Assembly: GCA_947247005.1 (NCBI GenBank)
Contig: OX365948.1
Location: forward strand, 37,018,601-37,082,600
Origin: Spisula solida
Taxonomy: Eukaryota > Mollusca > Bivalvia > Venerida > Mactridae
Direction of reading: 5' to 3'
DNA length: 64,000 nt
Shown here: one piece after another, positions 48,916-60,700 of the stretch
Numbering within the stretch: the first letter of the stretch is position 1
Layout of the letters: each line of letters begins with the position of its first letter
Notes under the pieces: generated by a model
Told to the model about the DNA's origin: nothing
The model's input: only the letters and a program-made list of their open reading frames with translations
Database searches by the model: none
Made by a program: the position numbers and the translations under genes

Positions 48916-50190
48916 ATATTTATTATACTAATACCGACAGACAGATAGAGATGGGTAATTGTAAATAATATCCCTAGGCAAAATTACCACATAATAAAGT
49001 ATCTTTCACTTTAACACTACACCGGCGAAAGTTATTTAATAATTATATGTATCCGCCCTTATGCACAAAGCAACATAATAATTAACTTCTATATCGCGAT
49101 ATTCACGACGTTGTCAATAGTCCAGTCATTTTAGTTGAAAAAGGCTCAGCCTCAAACTAATTGCAAAACGCAGATGTTTTCAGTTTCATCATCCACATAC
49201 TATTATAAGCTCTAGCAAAAAGTCCTTAGAACAATTCGGCTTATATTGGTTAGTTTATATTGGCGGAATATGCCCGCAATTTGGTTGTACGCAAGTCAAT
49301 TTAACTTACATTTACTTTTAACCCCAAACCAATTGCAACACAAACTTTCTTATGCTTATTATGTACACACAGGCGCCCTAAAACATGTACAAAAAGTCCT
49401 AAAAGAAATTCACGGTAATTTCGAAATAATGCTTGTGTAATGCACGGGATTCCGGCATTAACTACTGTTGGAATAAATATAACTGACGACTGTTCGGATT
49501 TCCAAACTCTGTATTTTTATATGTTACTGAGAATTCTCACAAGTACACAATCAACAATAATATAATAAATAGCCAGAGTTTGTAAAATCCATACAAATAT
49601 ATTATTAACTGCGTTATTTAATTCTAATGGAAAACCATTGATACGTTCTCGTTGGAGAACCAAGTTCGAATCTCTCAAAAACCTTTACAGACTGATGATA
49701 CAGTATCATGAATCTTCCCGTGTAATTTACTGGTCAGATGGTTTGTAAGCGATATGGGTACATCATGCTGAGCAGAGATCGACAGATATTATCTGGGTCT
49801 GACCAAGATTTCTGCGATTGTATAGATGATATTGAAAACTGTTTTATCGGCGATACGGGTAGATAAGGGAAGAAACTCGTATATATTTCTTGTCTTATCT
49901 CTGCGGTAAATTCAGGGTACTGCCCCTTGATGAAAGAAGACTTTAGTTTAACATGACGTTCACAACAAATGAGAGGCTTCTGTTTCAACCAATCAAATCA
50001 TTTCATATAAATTATGCAAAATTGCATCAACCAATAATAGTTCAGTATCATATGATATACTCATAATTAAAATTCATTTGAGCCGCGAGCAAAGAATGTC
50101 ATAATTGTTTCACGACTGACTATTCATACAAATCAGACTTGGCGGGTACATAAAAGATTGGTCAATCATCACTTTTATCAAAAACATAAA
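48916..50190. other. Intergenic; one unexplained minus-strand open frame
   Basis: An 84-codon minus-strand frame (49734-49988) has protein-like composition ('CCERHVKLKSSFIKGQYPEF') but no recognisable domain, neighbour exon or start context. I suspect a repeat fragment. The rest is AT-rich without features. Confidence 0.35.
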
Positions 50191-50194
50191 TGCT

Positions 50195-50400
50195 TTTCAG
50201 TGTTTCCCACCTAACATAAATAAAATTACTAACTGTCTTTGGACGAGACGTTAAGCGAGGTCCCGTGTATGATGCTTTACATCGGCACGTAAAAGAACCA
50301 GGGATGCTTCTGGAACTGGGGCATCTTCTGTACCATGCAATATCCCCCAAAAACTAAAGTGACTAGCCTCTTCGGGGGACCTCGCGCATATGGATTTCCG
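50195..50400 (+). repeat. SINE central-domain fragment
   Basis: The text 'TTTGGACGAGACGTTAAGCG' then 'AGGTCCCGTGT' and 'GCACGTAAAAGAACCAGG' is the conserved core shared by several invertebrate SINE families. No tRNA-like head is seen, so it is 5'-truncated. The minus-strand frame 50162-50350 is its shadow. Confidence 0.6.
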
Positions 50401-51754
50401 GTGGCGAGGATAAATAAAAGCAAATTAACCAATCACTTTTATCACTTTCTATTGTGTACTGACTTACAAACAACAACACCATCTGTCTCATTCGGACAAA
50501 ACTGCAAATATTAAAGAGTCAAATATGTGGTGTCGATACCGAGTATTTAAATCTGACTGAAAAAAAATACCGGAAATAAAAATATGAGACTTGAATGACA
50601 AAAAAATATTAATATGAAATAACACGGATATACACTCCTCTATTATTCTTTAATAATTACTATTTTAGGCCTATAAGTTTGAACAAAAATTAACTCACAT
50701 TTGCACGGCATAACACTTGAAAAGTGAGTCGTCGTGTGACTATGTTTTAGGTCGCGTGGATTTTGGTTTTACCATATATTTACCGAGCTAAAGTGCCTCG
50801 GTGTGCCTTCGCGTTGCTACGTGCCTGTTGTAAATTCTATACAGGTTTAACCAGCAAATCGTTGTACTGTCTTTGGTTAAAGGGAAGCAATCAGTTGTGT
50901 GAATGTTACATGTATTGAGAGTTGGTTAAGCGGCTTTTAACACGCAATAACACGCAATGTATTAACCAATGTGCACTGATATGCTGTGATGCATTTACCT
51001 CGCATCTTTATTTCACTTTTTGTACAGTAACTGGTTTCTTTTTCCATAGTTTGATAAAACTTGATTCTACATTTAGAAAATCGATGTTGTAGTTTTCTTA
51101 ATGGATCGTACGCAAAAGTAGTGGTCACTGGAACAGGTAGATTGTGCGACACGCGTTTTGAGCAAACCGCAACCATTTGTTTCGGTCGAAATGTTGACAA
51201 AAATGACAGTCAAGTTGCGATTTGTATTTAACGTTCGGCTAAACGCAGATCTGTGGATATCGATCAACAATATACGCGCGTTAAAATACGATACGTATGA
51301 ACTCGTAAGCCAACCATTACAGTTAAATACTATCGCTCTAGTACACACTATCAGCGAGTGTATACACATGCATAGGATATCTGTGTGTATGTATATATGT
51401 CGTTATATGCAATACAACCATTCAATGAACGTAGACGGTATACATAGAACAAATAGTGCGAATTAAACATTGCCAGCTCTTTTGTGATAATGGATTTTCT
51501 GTCTTAAGTTTTGCGCGGCCAATATCGCTCAATGGCGCGTTAAGAAATAACTAGTGTGACACAGTTAACCAATGCTCGCTTCAAGGAATGCGAGAAGCGG
51601 CCCATAATGCACTGCGGTGCGTCTCCGCATGCGTGGTTTCATAAATCGTGTCGATGTTTATAAACGGGAAGTGTATGTGGTCAGCTGATTTTTTAGCGAT
51701 TTTATTAAAATTTAAGGGATTGTGTTTGGATAAAATATAACGATTTAGTACAAA
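50401..51754. other. Upstream region of the KAT6 gene
   Basis: Probably holds the KAT6 promoter and 5' untranslated sequence. CpG content rises from about 51100 to 51700. Open frames at 50937-51466 on both strands are mutually overlapping and not convincing. No clear TATA or initiator was defined. Confidence 0.35.
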
Positions 51755-54700
51755 ATGGCTCCAGAAACAACGGACACGCACAAAGACTGGATTCTAAACA
51801 TAATCGATCAATTGAGAAAGAGAAAGGCTCGTCCGGATCTGGAGCGTATCTGTCACTTCGTCGAGCGAAAACATGGCATGGGGCGGAAAGAAACGGAGGC
51901 GCACTTAGAAAAACTTGTGGATAAAGGTATTGTGATCAAAGTTGTTTATAAACGCGGGACAAGTTATCGTAATGCTACTAAAACAAGGAAGAGAACGTAT
52001 GTGTCAAACGTTCTTAATTCTAACTTAGCTAGCATGAAAATCAATGAAGCCGTGAATGAGATATTACGAGAGCGGCGCAGATCGTCTCATATATCCGTCA
52101 CTGAACTTAATGACACTGAAGAAGTGATGGAATATGATTCGGACGATGAAGATATTGATGATGATGAAGGGGTCAGTTCAAGAGAAATTGAAGCATGGTT
52201 TAAAACAAATGCTGAGGATATAGGACCTTACCCCGTACACTGGGCAGTTCAGAGGGAGGTGGAAGCAGGTAGACTTACCTTGCTACCAAACGGCACATTC
52301 GCCCCATTTAGAGAAGAAAAGAAAGAAACCGCCCCTGTACCCGTTGATGACGTCCCACCTAAGCCTACATTACAAAAATCGTTGAGCGTATTCGCTAAAC
52401 GTGGTCGACCTCCAAAATTAAAAGTATGTATTCTTTCATTTGTTATCGCACGCAGGTATCCGTTTATAAACCTTCCAATTTATAATACACCAAAATCGAA
52501 ACCCTGTGTTTACTATGTAGGTGATATAAATATAAAGATTTGGTGCGTATTTTTGCATATTTGCCTGTGTTTACATACCCATTTATCCCAGTGTTTGATC
52601 TATACATATGAGCTGATAAGCGTAACTCGCAAGGCGGATCACGATCCGTGACCGCTTTATTAAAATTTGCTACACACGTTAACTACGTCGTTTCCCACTA
52701 AACAGCGAGATTTTCTAGCGTTCTGAAATGATAAAAATACGCTAATAGATTTGTATAATAATAGGTTGTGGTATTGTGTAACGGTATACTTTAAAACTGC
52801 GTACATTTGGATGTTGTCCCAAGTTTTATGTTGTGAAATAGTAGATTCTACCGATTACTAGTACGTTCCCCTGACCTTGCATAATGTGTTCGAATAGGAC
52901 TAAGTGACCGAAAGTAGGCGAGGATCTTGTTATCGTTTGCCAAGTCTAACCTTGGGGCTTGTGGCTGTATGTATGCGTGTACTCGTATATATAAAGCCAG
53001 CATTTAAAATCTACAAAAGGATGTTAATATCGATAATTGATATGTGAATGTCCACAGTTTTGTTTCACTGGGATAGTTTAAGCGTTATAAACACCGTGTA
53101 TATTTCTTGGAAATATGATGTTTGCACTCATCTTATAAGGAAGGCGAGTGTATTGTTAGGAAGCGGGATATTACTATAGGCGTTGTCTCCCTTTATACGT
53201 TATCTTCTCTATAACTAATACAATAAAACCTTATGACAAGACCACTTCATAAGTACAGACTACCACATCATTAACTGCACAACTATCAAGCTTCAGTTCC
53301 ATGTAGTCCAGGTAGTTGGACAGTCTTTAATCTATTTAACCCCCACGCATTGCCATTTTAGTCAGTTACTTGTATACAGGCCATTCCCCAGAATTTTTTA
53401 AGGCACTGGGACATTGCAGGGATTTGAACTTACACAGATCCACGCGAATGGTAAAGAATTGAAAGTGATGACTGCATGGTTATCTTTAAATTTGAAGGCT
53501 AATTTAAGAACCTTTTCACTCAATACAAGCCATAATCACTTAAATAACACAATACAGACCAAAATATTAACACCCATACTGATTTGAAGATACTATTCTA
53601 GGATTTAAGGAGCCGGGGGGAAAGATGATTCTGTTTTTAAGGCCCTGAGGGGCACCACCGCGCCTTCTGCCCTGGGGAAAGGCCTGGTATATGACTGTTA
53701 GCCATTATTGAAGATGCGAAGATGAGATGATTACTACCTCTCTCTATTCATGCTGTACAGTTAACCTCTCATGAGCAGCCATTCATGCTAAACACCAACA
53801 TCCAAATGTGGTTTCTTTAAGCAAGGGTGGCGTATGGAAATTAAAATATTATGGTTGCTTAATACCTAGGTCACAAATGTAATCCGATCGCAGTCCGATC
53901 ATCGCACCGCGTACTTGTGTCTACTCGGGCCGGAGGCCGGACGGGCATCGGCCGGTCATCGGGCGTCGGCGTGAGTACATCTTGTCTCTCAAAATGTGCA
54001 AACATACCAGGATAGGACCGTAACGCACGTGTTTGTACGAGGGTTGTCACCGAGTTTCGTATACTTTTGTCATAGCTTTAATACTATACGACATCAGACA
54101 AACGAACACCTTTGTGGAGTGAATACGATATGTGTTGCACCCACTTGCTACCACGCTTATTAATAACTAAAGTAGCAACGTGTGACGTAATCTCCGGCTA
54201 AGAGGACTTTATTATTGCACATGAACATGCAATTTTAAAGCTGCATCTCGTCACTGGATCGAATTCTGCTGGCTCCAGGGATAGATAAGGTTCCGAATGC
54301 GGGACAACGAAATCGCGACTATTTAATACGCTAGTCAACGTCTCACGACTATGTGTTACGTCGGGATTTAACTACGGTCATGCACATGTATTTATAAAAT
54401 ATATAGGCTTCGTCGCTATCTTGTTTTGCATGTTTATCCATTGATCGAACATGCCCCTATATGATCGCACATGCCTCTATATGATCGAACATGCCTCTAT
54501 ATGATCGAACATGCCTCTATATGATCGAACATGCCTCTATATGATCGAACATGCCTCTATATGATCGAACATGCCTCTATATGATCGCACATGCCTCTAT
54601 ATGATCGAACATGCCTCTATATGATCGAACATGCCTCTATATGATCGAACATGCCTCTATATGATCGAACATGCCTCTATATGATCGAACATGCCTCTAT

Positions 54701-57700
54701 ATGAGCGAACATGCCCCTATATGATCGAACATGCCCCTATATGATCGCACATGCCCCTATATGATCGAACATGCCCCTATATGATTGAACATGCCCCTAT
54801 ATGACCGAACATGCCCCTATATGATCGAACATGCCCCTATATGATCACGACCGTAACCGGTGATCTCTCAACCTGCTTTGTTCCAGCCAGATCGTCTTAA
54901 ATACTGTCCTACAGTTTGTAACTTACGGAATTTCGCGAACATTTATCAGGTGTAGATCGGACAAGTACGTTGTGTAGTCGGTGATATCCGGAAGTCTTGG
55001 AGGCGTACCATCAGCTGTGTGTACTGTGTTGTATGGCTTAATGCATTATTCCGGTATTGATGCAGTCTTCCCTTGCCTTTCCTATGGTTTAATGTAAGAA
55101 ACATCCTGGGTGCAGTCTTCCCTTGCCTTCCCTGGAGTTTAATGTAAGAAACATCCTGGGTACAGTCGTCCTTTGAAACATGTGGTTGGTAACCTGGACA
55201 TCCAACCCGTCTACTAAGCTTACACATGATTCATTGCAGAGTTACTATATGACAAAAAAGCGAAATAACGACGACGGAACGCGAGAATACGATGGTAAAC
55301 TCGTACATTGTATATCAAAAATAATATCATTGTCGCGTTGTCACGTCGTATCGTACTGTCGCGATGTCGTATCGTACTGTCGCGTTGTCGTATCGTACTG
55401 TCGCGATGTCGTATCGTACTGTCGCGATGTCGTATCGTACTGTCGCGTTGTCGTATCGTACTGTCGCGTTGTCGTATCGTACTGTCGCGTTGTCGTATCT
55501 TACTGTCGCTTTATCGTCATCGCACGTTCGTGTTTTCGTCATCATACTTTCGTGACCTAATATTTCATCTGGATTCGATTATTTGTTGCTACAGCGGCAG
55601 ATAAAATACTTTAGACTAGTAGATTTGATTATTCGTTTAGAAAACCCGTTCCAAAGTTTTTCTTTAAACATGTTAAAAGACTTAAAAGTGTTGTCTTGTT
55701 TTTAGTACGGCTTACATACGTACATGAATAAAAAAATAATGACAAAAATCTACGGTAATTCTGGGACACCCCTCGTATAAATTGGTTAATGGTCCGAGCT
55801 GTCGACATTATCATTAGGTTGACAATATGAAATATATTACCAAGCTGCATTAATGATTCGTTTTCTTACAATGATTTTACTTGCTAACTCTGTATAACTT
55901 CATTTACTTGGCTGTATAGTTTCAATCATTACTCTCTTATAGGAACGAAATGCTCGCCCTGTGGGTATTGTGGTTATGAGTCACTAACTCCTGTGCGTGT
56001 CGATTTACTCAGCTTCGTCTTTGAACAAAACAAGACAGCGACTGAATGCGTGCAGTAAAAGCGCAAACGATACATAATTACATGCATTTAGTTTCATAAT
56101 GGTTTTCCAGAAAGAATTTTACCCATGTATACTCAATAAACTGCATGTATGCAAACGTCGCATGAATGCATGCATTTCCATGTAAAATGCTTGCTCAGCA
56201 TAAAATTCCAAATTCACATCTCGTCCGATATTACGGAGTTAGATAGGCAGTGTTTATCATATTCTGTGCTGCGATATATACATTACGCTAAACCAAATTA
56301 TTATGAAAATTGAACCGACTGATAAACCTCACTGACTTGACATTGTTGGGTTTTCTTTTGTTCATCCTTTTGATTGTAAATCACCATAAGCAACATTTTG
56401 CATCTTGTAAGCAACGGAATGAATAGAATCTAAACATAGCCTATTGTTCCACACCCCATATTCCCATTACTACAACCCAGTCAGCACTACGGTACTGGCC
56501 CAGTACTGGCCCATTACCGTACACATTACTGGGCCATTGCCGGCAGCCGGTACTGGCCCAGTACCGTAATGATCACTGGCCCGGTACTGGCCCATTGCTG
56601 GCAGATAATGGGGAATCAATGGCTTATTGCTGGCACAGTACTGGCACGTTGCTGGTAGGGTACTGGCCCATTGCTGGCAGAATTTGGGGAATCAATGGCT
56701 TATTGCTGGCACAGTACTGGTACAGTACTGGCACATTGCTGACAGATGATGGGGATTCAATGGCTCACTGCTGGCGCAGTACTGGCAAATTGCTGGCAGA
56801 TGATGGGGATTCAATGGCTCACTGCTGGCACAGTACTGGCAAATTGCTGGCAGATGCATCTGAGTGTAACGGGGAATCAACGGCCCAATGCTGGCCCAGC
56901 ACTCTTTTCGCTGTTCTCTGAAAATATATTTAGAATCATATTGTTAAAATCATCAAAGACATGTTCTTGTTGCATTAATTATGAGTTAAATATTAAATTT
57001 AATAGCACACTTATTTCAACTACAGTCATATAGTTAGTATTTGTAGCATTTTTGCGGTTTATCATAAAAGTCATTGATCATTAAAATTATATAGTGAAAT
57101 TCGAAATAATTATATACAATTTAACTTACATTTCGTTGTATATTCAATACATTCTCCCAGAATCTTCATGTGTACATCTCTGAACTGAAGTTTCTCACAC
57201 ACTTAGAGTCAGTGTGCTTTCTATTTGTGTCTGGACATAATTACTTCACGAGATGGGAAGTCAGATAACACACTGGCCCCTTGATTTGAGAGAAGATAGC
57301 TGTGTATAATTTACTATGAAAAGTATTTCCTGGAGAAGTTATAACGTGAGTCATTGGTCAGAGTAAGTTCTTATACACACACGCGCATAAACTTAGTAAA
57401 TGTAATGTACACATCGTTTAAAAAAAATGCCTTGATTGTTTGATAGTGAGCTACATACACATACAAAATTAGCATGTTCGTATATCTTTATTTACAATGC
57501 ATAACTAAAAATTCATTTTTGAAATAATTCAATATAAATTTTGACAATTATAGACTTAAATTAATAGTATTATTTTTGTAGAAAAGTTACTATAACATCA
57601 TTTTGTTATTACAAATTACCATTTTAACAAAAACATTTTTTTATTTGTTAGAAATTAATTTACAGCTTTACCCAATTGCTTTTTCTAGTTATGTGAAATC

Positions 57701-60700
57701 TATTGAATATACATTGCACACATGTACAAATACATGGATAATTCGATGTAAACGTCATGTACTGGGCCAGTACCGGCCCAGTACATGATGCCAGCAGCGA
57801 GTTAAATATGATCGGCAAATAAATCTACAATGATAAGCAGCATCAGACCAGTGCTGGCACGGTGCTGGCACAGTGCCGGAATGCCGATGCCGGTAGTTTG
57901 CCGATAGTACGATCATTTGCCAGTACTGGGCCAGTACCGTAGTGCTGACTGGGAAGTGGGTGAGTACGTTACAACTTGTGTCGTTTGTATCTCAAGATGT
58001 GTATTTCTCCTTCTAATTTATGTAGATCTACCGTTGAAATAATTGTCGTTATAATGTCATGTTTGTTGACCAGTTTTAATAAGTTACCAACATGAGGCCT
58101 AACTACTCAACACGACTTTCAACATTGCTGAATTCTAAGACAACCGTAGTGGAATTCGAACAAATACTGTACGGCACCATCGCCATTAGACCATTCGGCT
58201 ATCGAAAACGTTGAATTCTAACAAGATCTGCGGATTAATCGTTTAAATATAGAGCGGACCTAACAATGTATTATTACCCCCATAAAACATACCTATCAAA
58301 TTGGCTGTTTCTATTTATGCCCAGTATCACGTGACATATTTATGAATGAATGTACGTAAACTTTATAGTAAAATTTTCTACGAGTCACGATGACAAGGCG
58401 AGTTGCACGAGAATCCAGTGTTACAGCTATGACGCATCTATTTTTAGAAACTCCAATATACTCTAGAAACCAAGTTTTATTAAAGCTTCTGATAATCAAT
58501 TCATTTATATTTTTCATTTTATGAAATAGATACCATATACTCGTGTTATTAAAATTATTTCAATGTTTAAAATGTGTTATTTCCTTCAGAAAATTACGAA
58601 GGTCGTTTTCATTAACGAGGGAGGTAATTGTACCAGCTAATAAGCCACTCAATTTCAGCGTGGAATTATGTTCAATATCAAATGGGTGAAAATGGAATAT
58701 GCGCAGTTAAATAGTGCGGGATATTATCGTATTTAGAATCGAAATAAAAACTCTGTTCTTGTATATTGTCGGTGAATAAAACACGGGCACTCGTTCGGAT
58801 GCGGAAAATTAAATCACTCGTGCTACGCACTCGTGATTTATTTTTTCCGCATCCGAACTCCTGCCCGTGTTTTATTCACCGACAATAAACGCAAACAGAT
58901 TTTTATTTCTTAAACAACACCCCCACGAAAAGGTTGCGGAAATGAGTTTCAATAGTTATGAAAATAGCGGCGGCGTCTGTACTCGCAGTAAACTTTTTTC
59001 ACAAGGCTAGAGCTATATATATTATGTATAATCGTTGTTTCACACTTGTAAGCATCATTGGTGATTGTTTGATTAATCAATAATACACTGAGATATCCCA
59101 CGCACCTATTACTGGTTATCATACATCAATACAATCATGGCATGGCTTCTTGTAGATATGGTGTCAGTTCGTTGCTTTCCTGTGTCCACAAATGTATCTT
59201 ACATCAAATAGAGCCTTTACGTCACCTTTATAAGATAACACGCGCACCTGTTGATAAACAATAACACATGTATGCATTAGGAGTTGAGCATTTACTACCT
59301 TAAGTAACTTTACAAGAAAAGCGTATGACTAAACTAGTTTAATACATATTTCCGTGGCAATAGCTTATCCGCTTATATTCACTTCATAATGCTGACGTGG
59401 TGTAAAAAGATCATAACAAATCGAACATGGAAGGCAGCATAAAATGAACAGTAAACATGTATATGCTAGTGATCCCGGTCAAAATGACGAATACTGAGAT
59501 TTGTTGACTTTTAAACAACGGCTCATGCATACGTTTGCACCATTTGGTACTGTGAATCTGTAACCATTGCAAACTGTTGTAATGAGATTTTTATTAACCT
59601 AGTCTGGCTACCCGACTAGATAAATTTTTTTTTCAATCAATTATCATAATTTCATTTTCAATTTTAGCTAGATTATATTTTGAGCTTGATTATCTATGTT
59701 TGAGGGTGCAAAGGGAATTTATTTTTTGTAAAAAGAGTAGACTGAAGAGTTGTCTCCTTTAATTAAACATAGGGTATGTATAAACAGACTAGTATTAACC
59801 TAGTGAGCTAGTAAACTAGATTCTAAATCAGATAGCGCTTTCAGATACACTTTACAAGCGTTGTTGTTTTCTCTACGATTTCTCTGTTTTGAAACGACGC
59901 TATCAGTATCCATTGATACGTTTCAATTAAACCACAAGAACTTGCATAATTTAAAAAAAATATATAAAAAAATTGAAAAAAAAATCAGTAGATCTTGGCC
60001 TACCAATAATATATACATGTATATATTTTAATACAGGCCCTCAGTATTTATCCTGTGATTAAACAGACATGCACCATGAGTATTGTTTGTACAACCAATT
60101 TAATTTCTCATGCAAAAATTAACATCTACAGAAATTCCATCCCCATTAGGTGTATAACTACGCGTAAGGCTAAGTAACCAATACTAGTTAGCTGGTTACA
60201 CTTCATAAAATGCTCGTTGCTATCGTAGCCGGCATTATAACATTACAATTACATCGTTGATTGTCCTGTAACAATGTCCTGTCAAGGATTATACATAAGT
60301 ATCATAATCTTGAACTGTACCCCTGATCTAACTACATACAGTAATCATTAGCTTTAAGTTGTGTTTTGCCGAGTCATGCATGTATACAAACAACAGCCAA
60401 AATGGCACAAAATACGCCCGTCTGGGGCATGGTAAATGAAAATGAAATAATCGAACTTTGCCATTAAACAATGTCAGACAAGGCTAATTTCATGTTGTTT
60501 TGGCATTCCAACGGCCATAATCCAAGAAGGCATGTACCTATTGTGTCCGTAATCGAACTTTGTCTAGATATTATACCCATAATCATAGTCACCAGGTTGG
60601 ACGTTAATCCGATGAAAATTGTTTGAATTAAGAGTACAGACAAATTACTGGATGTTGCCGCCCGCACAACAACATACCAGACAGAACGCCCGCCTGCCCA

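Noticed and set aside
51073..51466. Open frames on both strands just upstream of the KAT6 start
   Set aside because: They overlap each other on opposite strands, lack known motifs, and sit where the promoter is expected.
55180..55604. Overlapping open frames of a repetitive peptide (SYRTVAL / CRIVLSR / YDNATVR)
   Set aside because: A 21-bp minisatellite stays open in many frames on both strands; there are no splice or gene features.
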